From assembly GCA_017461055.1 (NCBI GenBank), contig JAFTZI010000116.1, positions 1 to 53,851 on the forward strand: 53,851 nt of DNA, read 5' to 3'. Of the stretch, positions 42,359-51,681 are shown piece by piece. This DNA comes from Clostridia bacterium. GTDB lineage: Bacteria > Bacillota > Clostridia > Oscillospirales > CAG-272. The notes under the pieces are model-generated. The model was not told where the DNA came from. It searched no databases and was given only the letters and a program-made list of their open reading frames with translations. The translations under genes and the position numbers were made by a program. Within the stretch, counting starts at the first letter, position 1, and each line of letters opens with the position of its first letter.

Positions 42359-43813
42359 ATGGCTATAACATCTTATGACGTGGTTATAATCGGCGCCGGA
42401 ATTTCAGGCGCTATAACAGCATATAATATCGCAAAATATAACATAAAGGCAGCAGTGCTCGAGGCAGGAATCGACGTTGCCTCAGGCTCAACACGTGCAA
42501 ATTCAGCAATAGTTCACGCAGGCTATGACGCTAAGGAGGGTACTCTTAAGGCGCAGTTAAATGTAAGGGGCTGCGCGCTTATGGAGGACTTAACAAAGAC
42601 CCTTGGAGTACATTATTCCAAATGCGGCTCTTTAGTTATTGGCTTTACGGAAAACGATTTAGAGCATTTAGAGCTATTAAAGGCGCGAGGTGAAGCAAAC
42701 GGAGTGCCCGACCTTGAAATAATTGATGAAAAACGTCTACACGAGCTTGAGCCAAGGGTGTCAAAAAATGCAAAGCACGCTCTTGTAGCTCCAAGCGCAG
42801 GCATCGTTTGCCCGTATGACTTAGCATACGCACTGTGCGAAAATGCTGCAACGAACGGAGTTAAATTCTACTTTGAATTTAAGGTTTCCAAAATAGACTA
42901 CGACGGAGAATATTATACTCTTTGCTGTGGAAAGAAAAAGGTAAGAGCCAAATACGTTGTAAACGCAGCAGGCCTCTTTGTTGACGAAATTGCGGGAATG
43001 GTTGGCGAAAAGCTTCCGTTTGATATAATTCCGCGCCGTGGCGAGTATATGCTTTTAGATAAGGGTGAAATTGGTACAGCCTCACATACTCTTTTCGTAA
43101 CACCGAGTGAAAAGGGAAAGGGAATACTTATTTCCCCAACAGTTGACGGAAACGTAATTGTAGGACCGAATGCAAACGTAGTTGAATCAAAGGCAGACAC
43201 AAGCGTTACCGAGGAAGGCTTGGAGGAAATTGCCGAGGGTGCTAAAATTATTGTTGAGGATATTAATCTTGACGCAACAATAACCACCTTTGCAGGAGTG
43301 CGCGCCACCCCAACAAGCGGCGATTTTTATATTCAGGAATCGGAAAAATTTAAGAATTTCATTCACGTAGCAGGCATAGAATCTCCCGGACTTGCCTCAG
43401 CCCCGGCTGTTGGCGAATATGTTCTTGATATACTAAAGAGCTGTGGCTTACCCCTTTTAGAAAAGAGCGGATATATTAGCACACGCACCAAGGACGGAAA
43501 CTGCAAGCAATTCTATGAAATGACCGAGGAGGAAAGGGTTAATGCAATAAGCAAAGACCCAAGATATGCTAAGGTAGTTTGCAGATGCGAAATGGTAACT
43601 GAGGGTGATGTAATTGATGCTTTGCGCCGTCCGATACCTTCAAAAACCGTAGATATGGTAAAAAGACGTACACGTGCGGGAATGGGCAGATGTCAAGGCA
43701 ATTATTGCCGTTCAAGAATAGCGGAATTGATAGCCGAGGAATTTAATATTCCGCTCTCAGAGGTGAAAAAGTTTACCTCGAATTCAAATATTTTATATGG
43801 AAAAACAAAGTGA
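42359..43813 (+). CDS. GlpA-like FAD oxidoreductase with C-terminal 2Fe-2S domain
   Basis: 484 residues. FAD-binding motif GAGISGAI near residue 12, substrate domain of the glycerol-3-phosphate/2-hydroxyglutarate dehydrogenase type, then a BFD-like domain with Cys408, Cys410, Cys445 and Cys450 suited to a [2Fe-2S] cluster. It probably oxidises glycerol-3-phosphate or a similar 2-hydroxy compound and passes electrons to the next flavoprotein. GGAGG precedes the ATG. First of three overlapping or adjacent genes. Confidence 0.9.
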   Translation: MAITSYDVVIIGAGISGAITAYNIAKYNIKAAVLEAGIDVASGSTRANSAIVHAGYDAKEGTLKAQLNVRGCALMEDLTKTLGVHYSKCGSLVIGFTENDLEHLELLKARGEANGVPDLEIIDEKRLHELEPRVSKNAKHALVAPSAGIVCPYDLAYALCENAATNGVKFYFEFKVSKIDYDGEYYTLCCGKKKVRAKYVVNAAGLFVDEIAGMVGEKLPFDIIPRRGEYMLLDKGEIGTASHTLFVTPSEKGKGILISPTVDGNVIVGPNANVVESKADTSVTEEGLEEIAEGAKIIVEDINLDATITTFAGVRATPTSGDFYIQESEKFKNFIHVAGIESPGLASAPAVGEYVLDILKSCGLPLLEKSGYISTRTKDGNCKQFYEMTEEERVNAISKDPRYAKVVCRCEMVTEGDVIDALRRPIPSKTVDMVKRRTRAGMGRCQGNYCRSRIAELIAEEFNIPLSEVKKFTSNSNILYGKTK

Positions 43814-43819
43814 GAAGGT

Positions 43820-45118
43820 ATGGATAAAAGCATAGTAATAATAGGCTCAGGACCTGCCGGACTTATTTGCGCACTTTCTTGCTGTCAAAGCGGCATAGAG
43901 CCAAGCGATATATTAATCATTGAAAGAGATAGTGAGCTCGGTGGAACGCTTAATCAGTGTATTCACTCAGGCTTTGGGAAAAGCTATCTTGATGAGGTGG
44001 TTACGGGAACAGAGCTTGCATCTATGCTATCGGATGCCATAAGACAGCTTGAAATTGAATACATTACAGATTCTACCGTTTTGTCCGTTGATAAGCAAAA
44101 GAGAATAAGAGTAGTTTCCCCAAAATATGGCTATTGTACAATAAAGGCAGAGGCAATAGTTCTTGCAATGGGCTGCCGTGAAAAAACCAAGGGAGCCTTG
44201 CAAATAGGCGGAACACGACCGGCAGGCGTTTTTTCTGCGGGTGCGGTACAAAGAATTGTTAATTTAAAGGGATATATGCCGGGCAAAAAAACCGTGGTTT
44301 TAGGCTCAGGTGACCTTGCAATGATTGTTGCAAGAAGACTTGCCTTGGAGGGCGGAAGCGTAGCTTGCGTGTGTGAGCCAAAGGAGTATGCAGAAGGCTC
44401 TGACGAGCACGTAACGGAGTGTCTTGATAATTTTGAAATCCCACTTTACTATTCAACCACAGTTACCAAAATTTTAGGCAAGGAAAGAATAGAGGCTGTT
44501 GAAATTTCCAAGGTCGATAAGCGCGGAAAATCAATAAAGGGCACAGAGCAAAAAATCAAGTGCGACTCCTTTGTTTATCAATGCGGTCTTGTTCCCGAAA
44601 ATGAAATAATCAAGGAAACGGGAATAAGACTTGATACACGAACCAAGGGCGCATATGTTAACCAGTATTTTGAAACAAATGTAAAGGGTATTTTTACGTG
44701 CGGCAATGCTGTAAGAATACACGATTTGGTTGATTTTATAGTAGAGGAAGCGCAAATAGTAGGTGCATCTGTTAAAAAATATTTAGAAGATAAAACAGCT
44801 AAGCCGAAAAGCACAGTCAGAATCAAGAATTCCGATAAAATTTTATATTCGGTTCCCCAGCATTTAGATGAATACGATGAGGGCATTGAGGATTGCGTAA
44901 TATATTTCCGAGTAAACGGAAAATACGATAATTTACTAATAACTCTGAAAAAGGACGGAGAGGAAATATATTCACGTGAAAAGGGAAAAATGTCTTGGCT
45001 TGAAACAGGTAAGATTTTAGTTACTAAGGAGCTTGCCGAAAAAATAAAAGGCGCTAAGGAAATAGTGATTTGCGCACAGGAGAAGAAAAATGGAAATGAT
45101 ACTGACAACAACAGTTAA
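43820..45118 (+). CDS. FAD-dependent pyridine nucleotide-type oxidoreductase (electron partner)
   Basis: 432 residues. N-terminal FAD motif GSGPAGL, the GGTLNQCIHSGFG and GCREK blocks typical of the partner of GlpA-like proteins in Firmicutes, a second nucleotide-binding motif VLGSGDLA, and FTCGNAVRIHDLVD near the end of the FAD domain. A C-terminal extension of about 100 residues follows. It probably links the GlpA-like enzyme to NAD(P) or another carrier. It begins 6 bases after the first gene. Confidence 0.88.
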   Translation: MDKSIVIIGSGPAGLICALSCCQSGIEPSDILIIERDSELGGTLNQCIHSGFGKSYLDEVVTGTELASMLSDAIRQLEIEYITDSTVLSVDKQKRIRVVSPKYGYCTIKAEAIVLAMGCREKTKGALQIGGTRPAGVFSAGAVQRIVNLKGYMPGKKTVVLGSGDLAMIVARRLALEGGSVACVCEPKEYAEGSDEHVTECLDNFEIPLYYSTTVTKILGKERIEAVEISKVDKRGKSIKGTEQKIKCDSFVYQCGLVPENEIIKETGIRLDTRTKGAYVNQYFETNVKGIFTCGNAVRIHDLVDFIVEEAQIVGASVKKYLEDKTAKPKSTVRIKNSDKILYSVPQHLDEYDEGIEDCVIYFRVNGKYDNLLITLKKDGEEIYSREKGKMSWLETGKILVTKELAEKIKGAKEIVICAQEKKNGNDTDNNS

Positions 45119-45311
45119 AATTAAAAGTGAAACATCAAAGCTTCTGCCTGTAAAAACAGATAAGCCCATACTAAAGGAAAAGCTAAAAAAGGCAATGAAA
45201 AGAATTTCAAAAATACAAGTCAAGGCACCAATTTCCGTAGGCGATATAATTCAACGGAATTTTACAGAAAAGGGCATAAATTTAGTGTCAACAAAATCTG
45301 TTGAAAAATAA
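45090..45311 (+). CDS. DUF1667 protein lacking its cysteine-rich N-terminal half
   Basis: 73 residues. The LLPVKTDKPI, IQVKAPISVGDII and a final valine/serine-rich segment match the C-terminal half of DUF1667, which always sits with GlpA-like flavoprotein pairs. The N-terminal half with the CxxC pairs that family members normally carry is absent. AGGAGA about 6 bases before the ATG shows the short start is genuine, and it overlaps the upstream gene by 29 bases. It may still act as a small subunit but cannot bind the expected metal centre. Confidence 0.75.
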   Translation: MEMILTTTVKIKSETSKLLPVKTDKPILKEKLKKAMKRISKIQVKAPISVGDIIQRNFTEKGINLVSTKSVEK

Positions 45312-45335
45312 TTTTAAAAAAATTGAAAAAAGGTA

Positions 45336-45364
45336 TTGCAAACTTCAAAAATCTGTGATAAAAT
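45336..45364 (+). promoter_or_regulatory. Sigma-A promoter of the tRNA gene
   Basis: TTGCAA at 45336-45341, 17 bases, TAAAAT at 45359-45364, about 15 bases before the tRNA. Confidence 0.65.
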
Positions 45365-45378
45365 AGTCGAGTAAATAT

Positions 45379-45465
45379 GCCGGTGTGATGGAATTGGCAG
45401 ACGTGCTGGACTCAAAATCCAGTGGTAGCGATACCGTATCGGTTCGACCCCGATCACCGGCACCA
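45379..45465 (+). tRNA. tRNA-Leu (anticodon CAA)
   Basis: 87 bases including an encoded CCA. The acceptor stem GCCGGTG pairs with CACCGGC. The anticodon stem CTGGA/TCCAG carries the loop CTCAAAA with anticodon CAA, which reads UUG. A long variable arm and the GGTTCGACCCC T arm fit a class II tRNA-Leu. It is transcribed alone, with promoter and terminator. Confidence 0.97.
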
Positions 45466-45467
45466 AT

Positions 45468-45498
45468 AAAAAACCTCTTTCTTTGAAAGAGGTTTTTT
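45468..45498 (+). terminator. Intrinsic terminator after tRNA-Leu
   Basis: A 13-bp stem (45468-45480 with 45486-45498) ending in a T run. Confidence 0.92.
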
Positions 45499-45519
45499 AG
45501 TTATATGGGCAAATTTGTA

Positions 45520-45548
45520 TTTACTTTTTCTTATCTTTGTGATAAAAT
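45520..45548 (+). promoter_or_regulatory. Sigma-A promoter of the pcrA operon
   Basis: TTTACT at 45520-45525, 17 bases, TAAAAT at 45543-45548. Confidence 0.6.
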
Positions 45549-45581
45549 TATATTGATACTATATAGAAACGGAAGATTATA

Positions 45582-47948
45582 ATGACAGAACAAGAAAAAC
45601 TAAGATATCATAGAGTAAAAAAAGCTCTTTTCGATAAATATTATTCCTTTTTAAACGAGCCTCAAAAAGAGGCTGTGTATACAGTTAACGGACCTGTTTT
45701 GATTTTAGCAGGCGCAGGAAGCGGAAAAACCACAGTGCTTGTAAACAGAATAGCGCATATCATAAAATACGGAAATGCCTATTTTAATGACGACATTCCG
45801 GATTTTGTCAATGCTGATGCAATTGAAGATATGGAGCTTGCCGCTAAAAGCGATGATATAGACCTTATTGAAAACTATATAAGGGTATTGGCATATGAGC
45901 CCTGTAAGGCATATAACATTTTAGCCATTACCTTTACAAACAAGGCGGCTAATGAAATCAAGTCAAGACTTGAAGCTATCTTGAAGGAAAGTGCAAGCGA
46001 TATTTGGGCAGGCACCTTCCACTCGATTTGTATGAAAATTCTTCGCTCTCACGGTGAAAAGGTTGGTTATCGCCCGGGCTTTAGTGTGTGCGATACTGAC
46101 GACAGTAAAAAGGTAATTTCCAAATGTATGAAGGACTTGGGAATTGATGAAAAATTCCTTTCAATCAAAACTGTAATGAATGAAATAGGAAGAGCCAAGG
46201 ACAAGCTAATGACTCCTTATGATTATTCGCAAGAGGTCGGAAGCGATGCAAAGTATAAGGATGTAGCAAGAGTGTATGAGCTTTACCAAAAGCGACTAAT
46301 TGATTCAAATGTTCTTGACTTTGACGATATTATCATGAAAACCGTTGAGCTTTTTAAAAAGGATGAAAACGTGCTTTCATATTACCAAAATAAATTTAAG
46401 TATGTATGCGTTGACGAGTATCAGGATACAAATAAGGCACAGTTTGTCCTCGTTTCCTTGATAGGAGATTTTTATAAAAACGTAATGGTAGTAGGAGATG
46501 ACGACCAAAGCATATACAAATTCCGTGGCGCTACCATTGAGAACATTCTTAATTTTGATAAAAAATATCCGGAGGCAAAAGTAATTAAATTAGAGCAGAA
46601 TTATCGTTCAACCTCTAATATTTTGAATGCTGCTAACAGTGTGATTAAAAATAATAGCCATAAGCATATGAAAACCTTGTGGTGCAATAATGAACCCGGA
46701 GACAAAATCATAGTTAAGGAAACTCAAAATCAAAACGCCGAGTCAAGATACATAATAGACAAAATTATCAGCTTAAAAAAGGAAGAAAGCTTAAGCTATA
46801 AGGATTTTGCAATACTTTATCGAATAAATGCTCAGTCAATGAATTTAGAAACAATGTTTGCTAAAAGCGGTATTCCGTATAGAATGCTTGGCTCTTTACG
46901 TTTCTATGACCGTAAGGAGGTCAAGGACATAATTGCATATCTTTCGGTAATTAACAATCCAAGCGACAATATAAGGCTTCGTCGCATTGTCAATGAGCCT
47001 AAGCGCAAAATCGGTGATGCATCCTTTGATGCAGCATCATTAATGGCAGAGGAGCTCGGAGTGCCAACCATCACCGTCTTGGCCAAGGCGACCGAATATA
47101 ACGCAATTCCTAAAATTGCGGCAAACAGTATGGTAAGCTTTGCTAAAACAATGTACAATCTTATGGATGATATGGAGAGTATGTCCCTTTCGTCATTTGT
47201 AAGAGAGGTAATCAAACGCACAGGCTACGAAGCAGCCTTAATTGCCTTAGGTCAAAGCGAGGCAGAAAGGCTTGAAAACTTAGACTCTCTTTGCGAGGCG
47301 GTAAGAGAATACGAGGAGGAGGCAGATGAGCCGACCCTTTCAGGCTTTTTGGAGGAGGTTGCTCTTGTTTCCGATGTTGATAAATATGACGAAAATGCAG
47401 ACGCAGTAACCTTGATGACAATTCATAGCTCCAAGGGCCTTGAATTTCCAATCGTTTTCTTGCCTGGCATGGAGGAAAATGTTTTCCCTGGAAGTCAGTC
47501 TATGGCTATGCCATCTGAAATTGAGGAGGAGCGTCGTCTTGCTTACGTTGCAATAACAAGAGCAAAGAAAAAGCTTATAATCACTCACGCTAAGGAAAGA
47601 ATGCTTTATGGCATGACTCAAAGAAATCTGCTTTCTCGCTTTGTACGTGAAATTGATCCGGAGTATCTTGATATACAAAAGGATAAGACATTTTCCCAAG
47701 CAAGAAGCAGCTTTGCATCCACACAAGCACCAAAATATAATTTCAATAATTATGCTAAAGCTCCAAAGAAAGAGGTTGTCAATGTGTTTAACGTAGGGGA
47801 CAGAGTAAGCCACTTAACCTTTGGAGAGGGCGTTGTGTTGAACGTGATACCTATGAGCACAGACTATATGTATGAAATCGCATTTGATAACGTAGGCACT
47901 AAAAAGCTTATGGCATCATATGTATCAAAGCTAATGAAAAAAATTTAA
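45582..47948 (+). CDS. pcrA: PcrA/UvrD-family DNA helicase
   Basis: 788 residues of helicase superfamily 1A. Walker A GAGSGKT near 44-50, motif Ia AITFTNKAA, Walker B VDEYQDT, GDDDQSIYKFRG, motif V MTIHSSKGLEFP and motif VI YVAITRAKK. The C-terminal Tudor-like domain (GDRVSHLTFGEG) is the RNA-polymerase-binding part of PcrA. About 30 extra acidic residues (64-107) sit between motif I and Ia compared with standard PcrA. It acts in replication, repair and transcription-conflict resolution. The ribosome site GGAAGA is modest. Two glycosidase genes follow closely and may be co-transcribed. Confidence 0.95.
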   Translation: MTEQEKLRYHRVKKALFDKYYSFLNEPQKEAVYTVNGPVLILAGAGSGKTTVLVNRIAHIIKYGNAYFNDDIPDFVNADAIEDMELAAKSDDIDLIENYIRVLAYEPCKAYNILAITFTNKAANEIKSRLEAILKESASDIWAGTFHSICMKILRSHGEKVGYRPGFSVCDTDDSKKVISKCMKDLGIDEKFLSIKTVMNEIGRAKDKLMTPYDYSQEVGSDAKYKDVARVYELYQKRLIDSNVLDFDDIIMKTVELFKKDENVLSYYQNKFKYVCVDEYQDTNKAQFVLVSLIGDFYKNVMVVGDDDQSIYKFRGATIENILNFDKKYPEAKVIKLEQNYRSTSNILNAANSVIKNNSHKHMKTLWCNNEPGDKIIVKETQNQNAESRYIIDKIISLKKEESLSYKDFAILYRINAQSMNLETMFAKSGIPYRMLGSLRFYDRKEVKDIIAYLSVINNPSDNIRLRRIVNEPKRKIGDASFDAASLMAEELGVPTITVLAKATEYNAIPKIAANSMVSFAKTMYNLMDDMESMSLSSFVREVIKRTGYEAALIALGQSEAERLENLDSLCEAVREYEEEADEPTLSGFLEEVALVSDVDKYDENADAVTLMTIHSSKGLEFPIVFLPGMEENVFPGSQSMAMPSEIEEERRLAYVAITRAKKKLIITHAKERMLYGMTQRNLLSRFVREIDPEYLDIQKDKTFSQARSSFASTQAPKYNFNNYAKAPKKEVVNVFNVGDRVSHLTFGEGVVLNVIPMSTDYMYEIAFDNVGTKKLMASYVSKLMKKI

Positions 47949-47961
47949 GGAGATAAAAGAA

Positions 47962-49680
47962 ATGAGCATTCCAAGACCTGAACATCCAAACCCCCAATTT
48001 GAGAGAGACAACTGGGTTAACCTTAATGGCGAATGGGAATTCGAGCACGATCCGGGAGTTAGCGGACTTGACAGAAAATTCTATGACAGAGAGTCTCTGA
48101 ATTCAAAAATCATAGTGCCGTTTTGCCCTGAAAGTAAGCTTTCCGGCATAGGAAACACTGACTTTTTAAATTGCGTTTGGTATTTGAAGAGAGTAAAAAT
48201 CAAAAAGTGCAACAAAAGAGTTATTTTGCATTTCGGTGCAATTGATTATGAAAGCTATATTTACGTAAATCATAAGCAGGTATATCACAACATAGGTGGA
48301 TATGTTGGCTTTGATATTGACATTACCGATTATGTTGAAATGGGTAAGGAAAATATCATTACAGTGTGTGCCAAGGACGATCATCCAAGAGGAAAGGCAT
48401 CCGGCAAGCAGTCTAAGAATTATTATTCAATGGGCTGTGACTATACCCGTACAACAGGTATTTGGCAAACAGTATGGCTTGAATATGTTGAAAAGAACTA
48501 CATAAAATCAGTTAAATACTATACCTCTATTGAGGACAAGAGTGTTCAGATTGAGGTTGAAACCGTAGGAAGCGCTGAATTTAAGGCAGTAGCCACCTAT
48601 AATGGCAAGGCTATGGGTGAAAAGAGCGCAAAGCTAAAAGCAGGCATTAGCCGTCTAACCTTAGGTCTTAACGAGATGCATTTGTGGGAGGTCGGCAAGG
48701 GCAGGCTTTATGACCTTGAATTAACCTATGGCAACGATAAGGTTAAGAGCTATTTCGGTATTCGCACTACCGCCTTTGATAACAAGAATTACTTGTTAAA
48801 TGGTAAGCCTGTTTTTTTACGTACGGTTCTTGACCAGGGCTTTTATAAAAACGGTATTTACACCGCTGAAACCGAGGAAGAGCTTGTAAGAGATATTTAT
48901 TTGTCCTTGGACGCAGGCTTTAACGGTGCAAGACTTCACCAAAAGGTATTTGAGCCAAGATTCTTATACCACTGTGACAAGCTTGGTTATATGGTATTCG
49001 GTGAAACGGGCAACTGGGGACTTGACTGTTCAAATATGGAGCATCTAACTCCATTTTTGCTTGAGTGGCAAAGAGAAATCGCAAGAGATTTTAACCACCC
49101 GTCAATTATCGGCTGGTGTCCTTTAAACGAAACATGGGACTATGATTGCAGACATCAAAATGATGATTTTGTAAGAGCTATGTATTATTCTACAAAAACA
49201 ATGGATACAACACGTCCGTGCGTAGGCACAAGCGGTAACTATCAGGTAGTTTCCGACATTTACGATTTGCACGACTACATTCAGGAAAAGGATGAATTTG
49301 AAAAGATCTATTTAGCTCCTACACAGGATGAAATGCTTGAGCTTTATGATAAAAAGCATGAATGGGTATCAAGATATCAAAAGTCAAAAGACTATAAGGA
49401 TATGGCGCTTTATCTCAGTGAATACGGCGGAATTCAATGGGACGTTGACGGCGTAGGCGGTTGGGGCTACGGTAACGGACCTAAAACCGAGGAAGAATTC
49501 TTTGAAAGATATGAGTATTTGACCCAAGCACTTGTAAATTCTCCATATGTTTGCGGCTTCTGCTATACTCAGCTTTATGACGTAGAGCAAGAAGTAAACG
49601 GCTTGTACACATACGAAAGAAAACCAAAATTTGATATGAAGAGAATTAAGGCTATAACTCAAGCCAAGAAGGAAAAGTAA
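47962..49680 (+). CDS. GH2-family glycoside hydrolase (beta-galactosidase/glucuronidase-like)
   Basis: 572 residues. N-terminal jelly-roll sugar-binding domain beginning with PRPEHPNPQFER and LNGEWEF, an Ig-like middle, then a TIM barrel with acid/base Glu390 in CPLNETW and nucleophile Glu487 in YLSEYGG. No signal peptide, so it is probably cytoplasmic. The exact sugar is not clear. AAGGAG precedes the ATG, 13 bases after pcrA. It overlaps the next gene by one base. Confidence 0.9.
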   Translation: MSIPRPEHPNPQFERDNWVNLNGEWEFEHDPGVSGLDRKFYDRESLNSKIIVPFCPESKLSGIGNTDFLNCVWYLKRVKIKKCNKRVILHFGAIDYESYIYVNHKQVYHNIGGYVGFDIDITDYVEMGKENIITVCAKDDHPRGKASGKQSKNYYSMGCDYTRTTGIWQTVWLEYVEKNYIKSVKYYTSIEDKSVQIEVETVGSAEFKAVATYNGKAMGEKSAKLKAGISRLTLGLNEMHLWEVGKGRLYDLELTYGNDKVKSYFGIRTTAFDNKNYLLNGKPVFLRTVLDQGFYKNGIYTAETEEELVRDIYLSLDAGFNGARLHQKVFEPRFLYHCDKLGYMVFGETGNWGLDCSNMEHLTPFLLEWQREIARDFNHPSIIGWCPLNETWDYDCRHQNDDFVRAMYYSTKTMDTTRPCVGTSGNYQVVSDIYDLHDYIQEKDEFEKIYLAPTQDEMLELYDKKHEWVSRYQKSKDYKDMALYLSEYGGIQWDVDGVGGWGYGNGPKTEEEFFERYEYLTQALVNSPYVCGFCYTQLYDVEQEVNGLYTYERKPKFDMKRIKAITQAKKEK

Positions 49681-51002
49681 TGAGCACAGTAAAAATTGAC
49701 TATTCAAAAAGCGTTGGCAAGGTAAAAATAATGCACGCTGTCAATAACGGTCCTGTTGTTGCAGGCAAGGAACAAACACGTGGAAATCAAGAAAGCTACA
49801 GGCAGGCAAGAATACCCTATGCCCGCGTACACGATGCTTCGTTTTTTGCCGGCTACGGCGGAGAGCATACAGTAGACGTTCATGCAATTTTTCCGAATTT
49901 TGACGCAGATGTCAATGACCCAAACAGCTATGATTTTGCTTGCACCGATTTGTATATTTCTCAAATATTCAGATACGGAACAAAGCCCTTTTATCGCTTA
50001 GGCTCTAAAATCGAGCACGGAATTAAAAAATATGGCACAGTTATGCCAAAGAGCTTTGAAAAATGGGCGCAAATTTGCGAGCACATTGTAAGACACTATA
50101 CTGAGGGCTGGGCAAACGGCTTCAATTATGATATAGAGTATTGGGAAATCTGGAACGAGCCTGATATTGACCCCGACGGAGCAACAAATAAAAAATGCTG
50201 GAGTGGCAACGAGGCTGATTATATTAGGTTCTACATAATTGCCGCAAGGCACCTAAAGTCTTGCTTTCCGCACTTGAAAATCGGTGGCCCTGCATCGGTT
50301 GGCGACGAGAGCTTTATGGAGCGCTTCCTTCAAGCAATAAGCAAGGAAGGCAATGTGCCACTTGATTTCTTTTCATGGCATTGGTATTGGACAGAGCCAA
50401 GTGACGTTTCCATAAAGGGCTCAAGGATTAAAAGAATGCTTGAAAAATATGGCTTCGCTCACGTTGAGAGTATATTGAACGAGTGGAACTATATTCGCTG
50501 CTGGACAAAGGAATTTGTATATTCTATAAAGCAAATTATCGGTATGAAGGGCGCTGCTTTCACTGCGGCTGTTATGTCAATTTGCCAGAACAATCCTGAT
50601 ATTGATATGCTTATGTACTATGATGCAAGACCGGGAGCATTTAACGGTCTTTGGGACGTTTACGTATATGAGGAGCTCAAAGGCTATTACGCGTTTTATT
50701 CCTTTGCTAATCTCTATGAGCTTGGCACACAGGTGGCAAACGGCTCTGATGATGAAAATGTTTACGTAGTTGCCGCTAAAAACGACGAAAAGGTAGGCGC
50801 AATGGTAACATATTATGCTGAAAACGATAACGAAAACAGTAAATACGTAACCGTAGATATAGATGGCCATGATATGTCTTGTGCCAAAATCTATTTGGTG
50901 GACGAAAATAATACATATACCCCATATAGAAAATCATCATTTGTTGACGGAAAGCTGGAAATCCGTCTGGAGCGCAACAGTATAATCTATATCGAAGCAT
51001 AA
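49680..51002 (+). CDS. GH39-like glycoside hydrolase (beta-xylosidase type)
   Basis: 440 residues. A TIM barrel with acid/base Glu160 in EIWNEPD and nucleophile Glu268 in ILNEWNY, plus a C-terminal beta domain (about 345-440). This is the clan A layout of GH39 and close families, which include beta-xylosidases and alpha-iduronidases. There is no signal peptide. It overlaps the upstream GH2 stop codon by one base, so the two enzymes are made together, perhaps acting in sequence on an imported hemicellulose or glycan oligosaccharide. Confidence 0.86.
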   Translation: MSTVKIDYSKSVGKVKIMHAVNNGPVVAGKEQTRGNQESYRQARIPYARVHDASFFAGYGGEHTVDVHAIFPNFDADVNDPNSYDFACTDLYISQIFRYGTKPFYRLGSKIEHGIKKYGTVMPKSFEKWAQICEHIVRHYTEGWANGFNYDIEYWEIWNEPDIDPDGATNKKCWSGNEADYIRFYIIAARHLKSCFPHLKIGGPASVGDESFMERFLQAISKEGNVPLDFFSWHWYWTEPSDVSIKGSRIKRMLEKYGFAHVESILNEWNYIRCWTKEFVYSIKQIIGMKGAAFTAAVMSICQNNPDIDMLMYYDARPGAFNGLWDVYVYEELKGYYAFYSFANLYELGTQVANGSDDENVYVVAAKNDEKVGAMVTYYAENDNENSKYVTVDIDGHDMSCAKIYLVDENNTYTPYRKSSFVDGKLEIRLERNSIIYIEA

Positions 51003-51022
51003 GGCTATAACGGAGGGATAAA

Positions 51023-51586
51023 ATGACAGAGCTTGAAAAAATTGAGTATGCTAAATCATTTATCGATAAATTAGCGAACGGCGTAAATCCCTTGGATGAA
51101 AGTCCCATACCTGATGGTGATGTAGTTAATAATGTACGACTTTCCCGTTGCTTTTTTTACGTGTCAGATATTTTGCGTCAAGTTATCGAAAATGGCGGAA
51201 TTACAAAAGAAAAAGCAGTGCGTCCAAAGAAAAAGTCCTTTTCCCTTACAAACGAGGAACGCGAAAAAATACAAATATCCGAGCGCCCCTTGTCAGTTAC
51301 AGAAATATCAAAGTATCTGAATTCTTTAGTTGATTTGGAAACTACTAAAAAAATTTCCGCAAATGCCATAAACGAATGGCTTTTGGAAATGGGCTTTTTG
51401 TGCACCGTAACACTTCCAAATAACAAGCACAGAAAATCACCGACAGCTCAAGGAAACGGAATCGGCATCTTCGCCGAGGAAAGAATGGGACAATACGGAA
51501 AATATGTCGCTGTTCTGTTCTCATCAAGCGCACAACAGTTCATTTATGACAACATAGAAGCAATAGTTGCCTTTAAAGACAAATAA
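51023..51586 (+). CDS. Conserved hypothetical protein co-transcribed with glycosidases
   Basis: 187 residues; function unknown. The N-terminal part (EYAKSFIDKLANG, then SRCFFYVSDILRQVIENGG) and a winged-helix-like middle (SVTEISKYLN, ISANAINEWLLEMG) suggest a small nucleic-acid-binding or adaptor protein. I recall similar proteins in other gut clostridia. It has a GGAGGG ribosome site and starts 20 bases after the GH39-like gene, with a terminator after it. Confidence 0.72.
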   Translation: MTELEKIEYAKSFIDKLANGVNPLDESPIPDGDVVNNVRLSRCFFYVSDILRQVIENGGITKEKAVRPKKKSFSLTNEEREKIQISERPLSVTEISKYLNSLVDLETTKKISANAINEWLLEMGFLCTVTLPNNKHRKSPTAQGNGIGIFAEERMGQYGKYVAVLFSSSAQQFIYDNIEAIVAFKDK

Positions 51587-51592
51587 CAAAAG

Positions 51593-51632
51593 AGAAAAAG
51601 CATTTCCGCAAAATACGGAAATGCTTTTTCTT
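51593..51632 (+). terminator. Intrinsic terminator at the end of the pcrA-glycosidase run
   Basis: A 16-bp stem (51593-51608 with 51616-51631), rich in A and T at its base. Confidence 0.88.
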
Positions 51633-51681
51633 TGTTGAACTCAAATAAACAAATTCAAATACTGAATTTCTTCAAATCTAC

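Noticed and set aside
44578..45111. 177-codon minus-strand frame
   Set aside because: Antisense of the FAD reductase gene; no ribosome site or family.
45379..45465. tRNA-Leu considered as an integration site for a genomic island
   Set aside because: No integrase and no repeat of the tRNA 3' end nearby; the flanking genes are ordinary.
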